DNA of 18,616 nucleotides, taken from contig CAIPFZ010000023.1 of the NCBI GenBank assembly GCA_903864515.1, forward strand, positions 1 through 18,616. Direction: 5' to 3'. The translations under genes were made by a program, and so were the position numbers. A model generated the notes under the pieces. It searched no databases. It was given only the letters and a program-made list of their open reading frames with translations, and was not told the origin of the DNA. Below, piece by piece: positions 6,884 through 14,565 of the stretch (position 1 is the stretch's first letter; the number at the start of each line of letters is the position of its first letter). The stretch is from an uncultured bacterium. Lineage in GTDB: Bacteria > Patescibacteriota > Minisyncoccia > Phycocordibacterales > CAIZLB01.

Positions 6884-8416
6884 ATGTTTAATGAATATTA
6901 CGAAGCAAAATTGCTTAAGAAAAATCATCCAGAGTTACGTATTATTAATCGTCCTGAAATTGACATTAAAAGTTGTAAAAAGATTCACATCATAGGAGTT
7001 TGTGGTACTGCCATGGGAACATGCGCTTTGATGCTCCGGGATTCTGGTTTTGATGTTACCGGATCTGATATTTCTTTTTGGCCACCAATGGGTCCGCTTC
7101 TAAAATTGAAGGGAGTGAAGGTTCTTGAAGGATGGGATACTAATCATATTGAAGATGATGTTGATTTAATTGTTGTCGGTAATGCATGTGCGCCAGATCA
7201 TATTGAAGTTATTGAGGCAATTAGAAAAAACAAACCATTAATTTCAATGCCTGAAATTATGGGTCAATATTATGTTGGAGATAGTAAAGAGTCATTTGCT
7301 GTCTGCGGAACTCATGGCAAGACCACAACAACTGGATTACTTTCCTATGTCTTGTCTGAAATAGGAGAAGATCCAACATTTCTAATTGGTGGTGTTATGC
7401 AAGATTATGTTTCAAGGACTGATAAAGAAAAAAAGGTTGAGGGAACAAGTCATCATGTTGGTAATGGAAAATACGCTGTGTTTGAAGGTGATGAATATGA
7501 TACTTCTTTTTTTGATGCAAGACCAAAGTTTCTACATTATCGTCCATCGTACTCAATTATAACTTCTGTGGAATGGGATCATATTGATATTTATCCAGAC
7601 GTTCCAACTTATACAAAGGCATTTGAGCATTTGATACAAATAACAGAGAAGGGGCTTGTAGTATCTGATGGATATCCACTGCTTAATGAATTAATTTTAA
7701 ATACACAACATAAGGCTGAGGTTCTAGTTTATGGAATGAATAATACAGCTGATGTCTATCCTGTCTTAAAAAAGATTGATACTCTAGGTCAACATTTTGA
7801 ATTGTTTATTAAAGGAGAATCTTATGGTGAATATATTGTTCCAATGTATGGTGAATATAATATGTTAAACGCTGTTTCTGTTTTGGGTGTAATGCACTTA
7901 GCTAACATTGATATAAAAAGTGAGAAGGTGAGAGATGCAATTTCAAGTTTTCCTGGAATGAAGAGAAGACAAGAGATTGTTTTCAAAAATGATGATTTTA
8001 TAATAATTGACGATTTTGCTCATCATCCAACTGCTGTAGCTGAAACAATTAAGGGTATTAAAGAAAGATTTCCTGAGAGAAGAATTGTTGCAGTGTTTGA
8101 ACCGCGCTCAAGTACTAGTCGTCGTAAAATATTTGAACACACCTATCCAATAGCTCTTGCTGAGGCTGATATAATTGGAATTAAAGTTCCTCCATACAAG
8201 GCGGAGGTTGATGAGGGACAAGATTTACTAAATCCACAAGTTGTTAAAGAAGAAACTGAGAAGTTGGGTAAAGTTGTTATTCTTGCAAGTACTGCATTGG
8301 AATTATCAAATTCAATAATTCCTGTCATAAGATCAGGAGATGTAATGGTTGTGATGAGTAACGGTTCATTTGATGGAATACATAAAATGATTGAAGATGG
8401 GGTAGTGGGTAAATAA
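6884..8416 (+). CDS. mpl: Mpl-type Mur ligase (UDP-MurNAc tripeptide ligase-like)
   Basis: This 510-residue ATP-dependent Mur ligase has the full domain order. The Rossmann N-domain is at about residues 33-130 (IHIIGVCGTAMG, SDISFWPPMGPLL). The central ATPase has P-loop CGTHGKTTTT (141-150) and metal/ATP block FEGDEYDTSFFD (200-211), with EWDHIDIY at 230-237. The C-domain has DDFAHHPTA (376-384), FEPRSSTSRR (405-414) and the terminal VMSNGSFDGIH (490-500). The PPM motif, DEYDxxFFD and MSNGxFxGIH match Mpl rather than MurC. Mpl joins UDP-MurNAc to L-Ala-gamma-D-Glu-meso-DAP in wall recycling; MurC adds L-Ala de novo. The protein exceeds E. coli Mpl (457 residues) partly through about 30 extra N-terminal residues. 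It is monocistronic. A MurC role in this organism cannot be excluded. Confidence 0.85.
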   Translation: MFNEYYEAKLLKKNHPELRIINRPEIDIKSCKKIHIIGVCGTAMGTCALMLRDSGFDVTGSDISFWPPMGPLLKLKGVKVLEGWDTNHIEDDVDLIVVGNACAPDHIEVIEAIRKNKPLISMPEIMGQYYVGDSKESFAVCGTHGKTTTTGLLSYVLSEIGEDPTFLIGGVMQDYVSRTDKEKKVEGTSHHVGNGKYAVFEGDEYDTSFFDARPKFLHYRPSYSIITSVEWDHIDIYPDVPTYTKAFEHLIQITEKGLVVSDGYPLLNELILNTQHKAEVLVYGMNNTADVYPVLKKIDTLGQHFELFIKGESYGEYIVPMYGEYNMLNAVSVLGVMHLANIDIKSEKVRDAISSFPGMKRRQEIVFKNDDFIIIDDFAHHPTAVAETIKGIKERFPERRIVAVFEPRSSTSRRKIFEHTYPIALAEADIIGIKVPPYKAEVDEGQDLLNPQVVKEETEKLGKVVILASTALELSNSIIPVIRSGDVMVVMSNGSFDGIHKMIEDGVVGK

Positions 8417-8461
8417 AATATTGAGATAAAATAGGGGTAGTTCAAATATGTTATTAGTTCG

Positions 8462-8490
8462 TTGTGTTAATTTTGTGCCTGTGGTATAAA
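8462..8490 (+). promoter_or_regulatory. Promoter of the 123-residue orphan gene
   Basis: TTGTGT (8462-8467), 17 bases, then TATAAA (8485-8490) with extended TG at 8482-8483. The predicted RNA start near 8497 is three bases before the ATG at 8500. This rejects the upstream in-frame GTG at 8464, which lies inside the promoter. Confidence 0.6.
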
Positions 8491-8499
8491 GCTACTCAG

Positions 8500-8871
8500 A
8501 TGACAACCAATGCAGACACCTGCGAAAAGTTATGGAGATTACTTTTCGCAGATAATGGTGCTCGTTATCTGGAGCAACAGCTTTCATCGATGGTTTTTCA
8601 AGTGATTAAGTGGGCTAAGACCGAATATGGCGATGTTGTTACAGTGAATGGTGGCAAAATCTGGAGTGGTGAATCAAAGTCCCATCCTTTTTTGTTGCTC
8701 TGTAACGGTCGCAGAGTTCTCTCGGATTCGTTGAAGAAACAATTTGACGCAGGTCAAATCAATCTAGAGCTACTCTTTGATTTGGAAGCGAGCAGTCTCG
8801 TTGTCCTGGTCAACGACTCACAACATTTCGTATGTTCATTCGATTACTTGCTTCACCCTCGGAAGGCTTAG
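8500..8871 (+). CDS. Hypothetical protein, 123 residues
   Basis: This protein is not recognised. It starts MTTNADTCEKLWRLLFADNG. The ATG at 8500 is chosen because an extended -10 ends nine bases upstream; an in-frame GTG at 8464 lies within that promoter. There is no signal peptide or membrane helix, so it is predicted soluble and cytoplasmic. The first half looks helical (about 1-42). The rest alternates short strands, including VVTVNGGKIW and HPFLLLCNGRRV, then a helix and the strand SSLVVLVND. This suggests a small alpha/beta domain. Codon use is richer in G/C than mpl upstream. It forms a single-gene unit with its own promoter and two hairpins immediately downstream. Confidence 0.6.
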   Translation: MTTNADTCEKLWRLLFADNGARYLEQQLSSMVFQVIKWAKTEYGDVVTVNGGKIWSGESKSHPFLLLCNGRRVLSDSLKKQFDAGQINLELLFDLEASSLVVLVNDSQHFVCSFDYLLHPRKA

Positions 8872-8887
8872 TGCTCAGCACTGAGCA
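8872..8887 (+). repeat. Short palindrome immediately after the orphan stop codon
   Basis: TGCTCAG (8872-8878) and CTGAGCA (8881-8887) are inverted repeats separated by CA, starting directly after the TAG stop. It could be a 3' RNA hairpin or a protein-binding palindrome. There is no T-tail, so it is unlikely to terminate by itself. Confidence 0.5.
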
Positions 8888-8901
8888 TCAATCTCCAACC
8901 C

Positions 8902-8946
8902 CGTCCGGTCCACCTGATTAAAAAGGAGGCCGGGCGTTTGATTTAT
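8902..8946 (+). terminator. Terminator after the 123-residue orphan
   Basis: CGTCCGG (8902-8908) pairs with CCGGGCG (8930-8936), with one G-U pair. The stem continues as CC/GG and CCT/AGG across a bulged T and an A-A mismatch. The loop is A-rich and the stem is followed by TTTGATTTAT. It is a good intrinsic terminator despite the imperfections. Confidence 0.7.
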
Positions 8947-8997
8947 ATACATAGGTTGACTGTGTCTTAATTTGTAAATTTTACTTTTAAACTGGTG

Positions 8998-9006
8998 TGG
9001 GATAAT
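8998..9006 (+). promoter_or_regulatory. Extended -10 of the LivJ-like gene
   Basis: TGGGATAAT (TG at 8998-8999, hexamer 9001-9006) ends 10 bases before the ATG at 9017. No strong -35 is visible, as is common for extended -10 promoters. Confidence 0.5.
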
Positions 9007-9016
9007 ATATTGTTAT

Positions 9017-10177
9017 ATGAATAAAAAAACAGTCTGGTTTTCAATCATCGTCGCGCTCTTGATAATTTTCGGGTCTTTGTATTTTAACAGAAATATAAAA
9101 TCAGAGAGTGGTACAATAAAAATTGGAGGGCTTTTTGCTCTTACGGGTAAATGGCAAGTTGGAGGTGAGACAGAAGCAAATTTTGCTAAAATTGCTGTAA
9201 ATGAAATAAACGCAAATGGAGGTATTTTAGGAAAGCCTATTGAATTTATTCTAGAAGATGATAAGTGTTCTGCTAAAGATGCATTATCTGCTGCTCAAAA
9301 ATTAGTTGAACAAGATGGTGTCGATATTATTTTAGGACCTAGTTGCACACCTGCATCTCAGGCGGTTGTCCCGTACACAAATGATAGGAAAAAAATCATA
9401 ATAGCATTCACAACGAGTGCTGATAATATTTTTGACAAATATTTTTATGCATTTCGAGCGATACCACCTGGAGATACTTTTGGAAAAGTGGGTGCAAGGG
9501 TTGCTGGTGTTAAGTACAATAAAAAGAATGTTGCAGTTATAACAGAGACTACAGACTTTGCACGGGCGTGGTCAAAAAGTTTTAAAGAATCATTCGTAGA
9601 TTTAGGCGGGTCAGTTGTTTATGATGAAGAATATTTGACGGGTAATACTGATTTTAAATCAATGATTACAAAGCTCTTGCAAACTAAGCCTGATGTTGTT
9701 TACTTGGCCACACAGGCTCCGCAGGATACTGGTCTCATAATTAGACAAATGAAAGAATTGGGTGTATTGGAAAGGTTTCAGATAACAGGTAACGCTAATC
9801 TTATCAACAAAGAGACTCTAAATATTGCTGGATTTGTTCCTGAAAATGCATTTGGAGTAGCTATTACTTCCAAATCAGGTGACACAATGAATGAACTGGT
9901 TGCTAAGTATAAGCAAATATATGGTAAAGAAATTGGTTTTGATTTTTTCTACACCGCTGCTGCGTATGATATGGTGTATCTACTAAAAGAGGCGATCGAA
10001 AAATGTGGTAAAGTAGATACAAAATGTGTTTCTGAGTATTTATACAAAGTAGAAGGCCATGAAGGAAAAGTTACAAATTGGAGCTTCAATGAATTTGGTG
10101 ATGCGCAAGTTCCGCTGGTTAATTACAAAGAGAGTAGTTTTAAAAACTCGAAAATAATCTATAGTGATATAAAATAA
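9017..10177 (+). CDS. Membrane-tethered LivJ-like ligand-binding protein
   Basis: This 386-residue protein has the type I periplasmic-binding fold of branched-chain amino acid (LivJ/amide) receptors. IKIGGLFALTGKWQVGG begins the first lobe at about residue 35. Next come NEINANGGILGKPIEF, DDKCSAKDALSAAQKLV and ILGPSCTPASQAVVPY. The second lobe includes VAVITETTDFARAWSKSF and PDVVYLATQAPQDTGLIIRQ (both partial reads of longer segments). A single hydrophobic segment at residues 6-23 has no lipobox cysteine and no clear cleavage site, so it is probably a signal anchor. Such receptors normally feed ABC permeases LivH/LivM and ATPases LivG/LivF, none of which is nearby. It may act with distant genes or as a sensor. 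The ligand is unknown. It precedes the methyltransferase by four bases. Confidence 0.85.
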   Translation: MNKKTVWFSIIVALLIIFGSLYFNRNIKSESGTIKIGGLFALTGKWQVGGETEANFAKIAVNEINANGGILGKPIEFILEDDKCSAKDALSAAQKLVEQDGVDIILGPSCTPASQAVVPYTNDRKKIIIAFTTSADNIFDKYFYAFRAIPPGDTFGKVGARVAGVKYNKKNVAVITETTDFARAWSKSFKESFVDLGGSVVYDEEYLTGNTDFKSMITKLLQTKPDVVYLATQAPQDTGLIIRQMKELGVLERFQITGNANLINKETLNIAGFVPENAFGVAITSKSGDTMNELVAKYKQIYGKEIGFDFFYTAAAYDMVYLLKEAIEKCGKVDTKCVSEYLYKVEGHEGKVTNWSFNEFGDAQVPLVNYKESSFKNSKIIYSDIK

Positions 10178-10181
10178 TAAA

Positions 10182-10763
10182 ATGATAGGAAAAAGTTACA
10201 AAATAAAGGCTGGCAAAACTAGTCATTGGTTGAAAAGAGCGTCTCCGACACCTGAGCATATAACCTTGATAAATAAATACATGAAGGTCAAAAATCCAGT
10301 GACTCTCGATGTGGGGTGTGCGGAAGGTGAAAATACAAGTATTTTTGCGCAATCTGGATTTAAAGCAGTGGGTATTGATTATAATAAAAGTTTCTTGGAT
10401 TTAGCGACGGAAAAATATCCGAGTATCAAGTTTGAATTTGGTGATGTTGAGAAAATGAAGTATAAGACAGGCGCATTCGATTTGGTTTATTGCATAAATA
10501 CCTTATTTTATACAAATTTAGATAAAAGTATCCCGGAGATTTTGCGGGTAGTAAAAGCGAACGGCTTTGCATTTATTACTTTTGATACAAAAATTATCGA
10601 TCTTGATAAAGAGGTTATAATTCACAGGGCATCCCTGGATACTCTTAAAAATCTTGTTGGCGAGGGTGCTACAATCGTTTATATGAAAAGTAGACAGAGA
10701 ACAGATAAAACGCCGTTTAAACACCGTCATGTGTATTACGATATCTTAATTAAAAAGGTATAA
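10182..10763 (+). CDS. Class I SAM-dependent methyltransferase
   Basis: This 193-residue protein has the Rossmann methyltransferase fold of the Methyltransf_11/UbiE type. Motif I is DVGCAEGEN (43-51), the acidic ribose-binding position is in VGIDYNKS (63-70), motif II/III is GDVEKM (87-92) and motif IV is FDLVYCINTLFY (99-110). The following SIPEILRVVKANGFAFI matches the usual helix and post-motif strand. The substrate is unknown; this clade methylates small molecules, lipids, sugars or proteins. It has no membrane segment. It starts four bases after the LivJ-like gene stop, so the two are almost surely co-transcribed and probably translationally coupled. No strong terminator follows before the frr promoter. 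Confidence 0.85.
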   Translation: MIGKSYKIKAGKTSHWLKRASPTPEHITLINKYMKVKNPVTLDVGCAEGENTSIFAQSGFKAVGIDYNKSFLDLATEKYPSIKFEFGDVEKMKYKTGAFDLVYCINTLFYTNLDKSIPEILRVVKANGFAFITFDTKIIDLDKEVIIHRASLDTLKNLVGEGATIVYMKSRQRTDKTPFKHRHVYYDILIKKV

Positions 10764-10821
10764 AACAATTTTGTATTATTGCAAAATAAATATCTGGTAT
10801 ATTTACTTGTATGGATTCTGT

Positions 10822-10850
10822 TTTACCAAACTCCCGCCTTGTGATATCAT
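10822..10850 (+). promoter_or_regulatory. Promoter of frr
   Basis: TTTACC (10822-10827), 17 bases, then TATCAT (10845-10850) with extended TG at 10842-10843. The predicted RNA start is two or three bases before the ATG at 10860, so the GTG at 10851, three codons earlier, is unlikely to be the start. Confidence 0.6.
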
Positions 10851-10859
10851 GTGAGTATT

Positions 10860-11411
10860 ATGACATATGATTTTTCTTCATTTAAACAAAAAACAAAAGG
10901 TACGGAAGAGTGGCTTATTAAAGAATTAAGTGGTGTTAGAACTGGTAGGGCAACAGTTTCTTTTCTTGATGGTGTTAAAGTTGATTCATACGGCAGTTCA
11001 ATGCATCTTTCTGGTGTTGCTAGTTTAAACACAGAAGACCCAAGAACTATTAGAATCACTCCATGGGACAGAAGTCAGACTCAAGCAATAGAGAAGGCAA
11101 TTAATCTTGCTGATTTGGGGGTTGCGGTTAGTGTTGATGATAAGGGGCTTAGAGTTATTTTTCCAGAACTAACTGGGGAGAGAAGACAACAACTTGCAAA
11201 AATTGCAAAACAAAAACTTGAAGAATCAAAAGTTGCCCTAAGAAGAGAAAGAGGGGATATATCTGATGATTTAAATAAGAAGAAAAAGGATGGAGAAATG
11301 AGTGAAGATGAAATGGCTCGTTCAAAAGTGGAGATGGAGAAGATTGTTAAGGAATGTGAAGCTCGTTTGGAAGAACATTATGCAAAAAAGGAAAGTGAGA
11401 TTATAATTTAG
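10860..11411 (+). CDS. frr: Ribosome recycling factor
   Basis: This 183-residue protein matches the usual RRF length of about 185. RRF splits post-termination ribosomes together with EF-G. Signature segments are present: ELSGVRTGRATVSFLDGVKV (start of the domain I helix and turn), DPRTIRITPWDRSQTQAIEKAI (partial), LGVAVSVDDKGLRVIFPELT, GERRQQLAKIAKQKLEESKV and RRERGDISDDLNKKKKDGEM. The latter two form the long helices of the three-helix bundle. The ATG at 10860 is preferred over the in-frame GTG at 10851 because the -10 box ends at 10850, leaving a nearly leaderless mRNA. It heads the block that continues with rseP and the mre genes. Confidence 0.95.
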   Translation: MTYDFSSFKQKTKGTEEWLIKELSGVRTGRATVSFLDGVKVDSYGSSMHLSGVASLNTEDPRTIRITPWDRSQTQAIEKAINLADLGVAVSVDDKGLRVIFPELTGERRQQLAKIAKQKLEESKVALRRERGDISDDLNKKKKDGEMSEDEMARSKVEMEKIVKECEARLEEHYAKKESEIII

Positions 11412-11502
11412 TTTCAATTACAATCCCTGCAACCTGTCTGTTTAAGAGCGGGAAGGAAAGTGGGTCTGATTTGTTCGATTTAATACACATAATAAATAAT
11501 AA

Positions 11503-12651
11503 ATGATATCAACTACAATAATATTTCTACTTGTCCTTACATTGCTAATTGCAGTTCACGAGATGGGGCACTTTCTTGCAGCAAGACTCTTTAAGATAAG
11601 AGTTGATAACTTTGCAATTGGTTTTCCACCAAGGCTATTTAGTAAGATGATTGGTAAAACTAGATTTTCACTCAATCTAGTTCCACTTGGTGGATACGTT
11701 ACCATTCACGGTGAAAACCCAGAGGATAGCGTTACATCAGACAGTATATTGGCAAAGCCAAAGTGGCAACAAATTGTTGTTCTTATTGCTGGAGTTACAT
11801 TTAACGTAATTCTTGCTTATATTTTCTTGGTAGCGACGCTGATGTTTGGAACAAAAGTTTCTGTTGATACATTCCCTGGAGAAGTTATACATGATCCAAG
11901 ATTAATTATTACGATGGTTGCACCAGGCTCCCCAGCAGATTTAATTGGTATCAAAGCCGGTGATGAAATACTTTCTATTTCAAATGGAAAAGATTTATTT
12001 GCAAGTACAAGTCTTTCCGTTGCGAATGTTCAAAAAACTATTTCTACTGCAGAGAGTAATGTATCTGTAACTGTAAGAAGATCGTCTCTGCTTGCAATTG
12101 ATAATGGACAGTCAAAAAGTACATCAACTGTAGAGAGAACTAAAGAAGAAGCTGTGGCATATAAGTTTGCACCTGTAACAGGTATTGTCGCTGGAAAGAA
12201 AGCTGCAGGAATTTCTATGGACATGATAGGTGAGGCAAAAATTGGCTTCTTTAAATCATTTTATTATGGAGCAATTCAGACATATAGTTTGATGGAAAAT
12301 ATTACCGTGGGACTTGCTGGTTTTATCGGAAATATTTTTGTTGGAAAGGGAAGTCTTAAGGAAGTAACGGGTCCTGTTGGAATTGCAAACGTTGTTGGTA
12401 ATTCTGCAAAAACAGGCGTTGCTGAGCTATTAATGATTATTGCTGTAATCTCTGCAAACCTTGCTGTAATCAACATGGTACCATTTCCAGCTCTTGACGG
12501 AGGTAGGATTGTTGTGGTGATTATTGAGGCTATAATTAGACGCCCAATCAATGCTAAAGTCATCGGATGGGTAAACGGCATAGGTTTTATACTCTTAATT
12601 GGCCTAATGCTCGTAGTTACCTTCAAGGACGTGTTCTATCTCTTTAAATAG
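11503..12651 (+). CDS. rseP: RseP-type site-2 intramembrane zinc metalloprotease
   Basis: This 382-residue membrane protease is of the RseP/MmpA family, which cuts transmembrane substrates such as anti-sigma factors and signal-peptide remnants. The zinc-binding H19-E-M-G-H23 (HExxH) lies in the first membrane helix (LIAVHEMGHFLAARLF). The second helix includes IAGVTFNVILAYIFL (89-104). A single PDZ domain covers about residues 138-215 (MVAPGSPADLIGIKAGDEIL). The third metal ligand is in NMVPFPALDGGRI, near residue 330. All catalytic residues are intact. No sigma-E or RseA homologue is nearby, so the substrate is unknown. It begins 91 bases after frr; the only nearby promoter candidate is a weak CATAAT at 11488-11493, nine bases before the ATG. 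Confidence 0.93.
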   Translation: MISTTIIFLLVLTLLIAVHEMGHFLAARLFKIRVDNFAIGFPPRLFSKMIGKTRFSLNLVPLGGYVTIHGENPEDSVTSDSILAKPKWQQIVVLIAGVTFNVILAYIFLVATLMFGTKVSVDTFPGEVIHDPRLIITMVAPGSPADLIGIKAGDEILSISNGKDLFASTSLSVANVQKTISTAESNVSVTVRRSSLLAIDNGQSKSTSTVERTKEEAVAYKFAPVTGIVAGKKAAGISMDMIGEAKIGFFKSFYYGAIQTYSLMENITVGLAGFIGNIFVGKGSLKEVTGPVGIANVVGNSAKTGVAELLMIIAVISANLAVINMVPFPALDGGRIVVVIIEAIIRRPINAKVIGWVNGIGFILLIGLMLVVTFKDVFYLFK

Positions 12652-12677
12652 GGCGTTCTATTATACCCTGTGACAAG

Positions 12678-12706
12678 TTGATTATAGTCATTATTTTATA
12701 TAGAAT
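12678..12706 (+). promoter_or_regulatory. Promoter of the mre operon
   Basis: TTGATT (12678-12683), 17 bases, then TAGAAT (12701-12706). The predicted start near 12713 gives a leader of about seven bases before the mreB ATG at 12720. Confidence 0.55.
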
Positions 12707-12719
12707 GACCTTATAAAAT

Positions 12720-13784
12720 ATGTTCAAAAATATCATATCTAAATTTTTAAAGATGACGTCCAATGAGATTGGAATAGACCTGGGTACTGCAAATACTCTT
12801 GTCTATGTGTCTGGAAGGGGAGTTATAATAAATGAACCTTCTGTTGTTGCGGTGAATCAAAAAACTGGAAGAGTTGTTGCTGTTGGTGCGCAAGCTAAGG
12901 CAATGCTTGGTAGAACTCCAGGACACATCGTTGCAGTTAGACCAATTGTTGATGGAGTTATTTCTGATTTTGAAGTTACAGAGGAAATGCTTTCTTATTT
13001 AATAAAAAAAGCAGAAGAGTTATCAAAGAAAATGCTTGGACCAAAGGTTGTTGTTGGAGTTCCTTATGGAGTTACAAACGTAGAGCGTCGAGCAGTTCGT
13101 GATGCTGCAAGAAATGCTGGAGCAAGAGAAGTTCATATCATAGAAGAACCAATGGCTGCTGCAATTGGTATAAGATTACCAGTTAGAGAAGCAACTGGAA
13201 GTATGATTGTGGATATCGGTGGTGGAACAACAGACATTGCCGTTATATCTCTTGGTGGAATTGTTCGTGCAAAGAATCTTAAGGTTGCTGGAGATAAATT
13301 AAATAGTGATATAATGTCATATATCAGAAATGAATTTAAAATTCTGATTGGAGAAAAGACAGCAGAGGATTTGAAAATTTCAATTGCATCAGTTGTTGAA
13401 CATAAGCCAGCACTAGAGGCCGCTATAAGAGGAAGAGATTTGGTGACAGGTCTTCCTCGTGAAGTGATTGTAACTGATTCTGATATTAGAGAGGCGATAG
13501 GAGCTTCCATTGATACTTTCTTGGAATCTGTTAAAGAAGTATTGGAAACTACACCACCTGAAATATTAGCAGACGTTATGAGAAACGGAATTCATCTTGC
13601 TGGAGGAGGTGCGCTTATCAGAGGCCTACCTGATGTTCTTGCAAATTATGTTGGTATTCCAGTTCACGTTGCTGATGATCCACTTACTGCTGTTGCAAGG
13701 GGTGCTGGTATAATATTAGAGGATATGGAAATATTTGAGGAGATGCTAATACAAAATGAAGATGAGCTACCTACAAGGAAATAA
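12720..13784 (+). CDS. mreB: Rod-shape actin homologue MreB
   Basis: This 354-residue bacterial actin polymerises under the membrane and guides lateral wall synthesis. The nucleotide-binding motifs are complete: phosphate-1 GIDLGTANTLVYV (18-30), phosphate-2 DIGGGTTDIAVI (165-176), connect segment EEPMAAAIG (142-150) and adenosine motif LAGGGALIRGLPD near residue 300. The N-terminus MFKNIISKFLKM is a plausible amphipathic membrane-binding helix like that of E. coli MreB. The length is typical. It is the first gene of mreB-mreC-mreD-mrdA, and its end overlaps mreC by 29 bases. The ATG lies just after a TTGATT/TAGAAT promoter. Confidence 0.96.
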   Translation: MFKNIISKFLKMTSNEIGIDLGTANTLVYVSGRGVIINEPSVVAVNQKTGRVVAVGAQAKAMLGRTPGHIVAVRPIVDGVISDFEVTEEMLSYLIKKAEELSKKMLGPKVVVGVPYGVTNVERRAVRDAARNAGAREVHIIEEPMAAAIGIRLPVREATGSMIVDIGGGTTDIAVISLGGIVRAKNLKVAGDKLNSDIMSYIRNEFKILIGEKTAEDLKISIASVVEHKPALEAAIRGRDLVTGLPREVIVTDSDIREAIGASIDTFLESVKEVLETTPPEILADVMRNGIHLAGGGALIRGLPDVLANYVGIPVHVADDPLTAVARGAGIILEDMEIFEEMLIQNEDELPTRK

Positions 13785-14565
13785 ATTTAATTCAAATTCA
13801 AAAAAAACGTTTAGTAAAACGCAGGTAATTATTTTACTTGTGTTGTTTGTTTTTTGTGTACTGCTGTATATTTTTGCAGGTAAATCCATGACAGGTGCTG
13901 TTCAAAATGTTAGGGCTTTCATTGTTAACGGTTCAAATGAGCCTAGATTTGTTCCAAGAAATTTAGCTGAGCAAGCACTCATTAAATCTCTTCAAACAGA
14001 AAATGAATATTTAAGATCCTTACTTGGAAAAACTCCAGATGATTCTGGTATGATCTTGGCTGGCGTAATAGAGAGACCTCCGAGAACTCCCTTTGATTCA
14101 TTAGTAATTGATGTTGGGTCTGAACAAGATATTCTTGAAGGTGACATGGTCTTTTCTGATGGTTTCTACGCTATAGGGTTGATTTCCTCAGTTTCAGATC
14201 ACACCGCAACTGTTACTTTGTTTTCATCTGCTGGCCAGAACATTGATGCATTAATTAATTCACCAGTTGAGGGAATGAAGGATGATTCTGTTGCTACTAC
14301 AACAAAGGTTAGTTCAAGAAGTAAGGACTCATTAAATCCTGTTGTTGTAGAAGGTAGAGGGGGAGGTAACTTCTTTGTTAAATTACCTAAAAATATAAAA
14401 GTTAAAATTGGAGATCCTGTAATTTGGCCATCAACAGAAACTATAGTTTTAGGAGCGGTTGAAGTTATTGACTCAGGTGAAGGAGAGGCTTATTCACAGC
14501 TTTATTTTAAAAGTCCAATTAATATGAATTCTTTAAGATATGTTCAAGTCAAAAAGGTTTTATAG
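13756..14565 (+). CDS. mreC: Rod-shape-determining protein MreC
   Basis: This 269-residue scaffold links MreB to the wall-synthesis enzymes on the outer face of the membrane. It has one membrane helix at about residues 23-41, a short coiled coil at about 67-92 (QALIKSLQTENEYLRSLLGK), then the beta-rich MreC domain (VIERPPRTPFDSLVIDVGS, DGFYAIGLISSVSDHTATVT). An acidic, Thr/Ser-rich linker at about 175-195 interrupts the beta domain. The ATG at 13756 overlaps the mreB end by 29 bases; the in-frame ATG at 13762 is almost as likely. The overlap suggests translational coupling. Its 3' end overlaps mreD. Confidence 0.92.
   Translation: MKMSYLQGNKFNSNSKKTFSKTQVIILLVLFVFCVLLYIFAGKSMTGAVQNVRAFIVNGSNEPRFVPRNLAEQALIKSLQTENEYLRSLLGKTPDDSGMILAGVIERPPRTPFDSLVIDVGSEQDILEGDMVFSDGFYAIGLISSVSDHTATVTLFSSAGQNIDALINSPVEGMKDDSVATTTKVSSRSKDSLNPVVVEGRGGGNFFVKLPKNIKVKIGDPVIWPSTETIVLGAVEVIDSGEGEAYSQLYFKSPINMNSLRYVQVKKVL

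Noticed and set aside
10764..10800. Hairpin TTTTG / CAAAA after the methyltransferase as a terminator.
   Set aside because: It has only five A-T-rich pairs with no T-run, too weak to call.
11415..11480. Segment between frr and rseP resembling the SRP RNA (CTGTTTA followed later by GGAAGGAAAG).
   Set aside because: The conserved helix-8 core (CAGG and AGCAG around a GGAA tetraloop) cannot be formed; only the GGAAGGAA string is shared, which is likely chance in purine-rich DNA.
12276..13510. Long minus-strand open frames opposite rseP and mreB (116 and 125 codons).
   Set aside because: They lie wholly inside strongly supported genes and have Ile/Thr/Pro-rich compositions typical of antisense shadows.
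13756..14565. Possible frameshifts at the mreB/mreC and mreC/mreD overlaps.
   Set aside because: Each product is complete with a normal N- and C-terminus; short overlaps are usual in this operon and indicate coupling rather than error.
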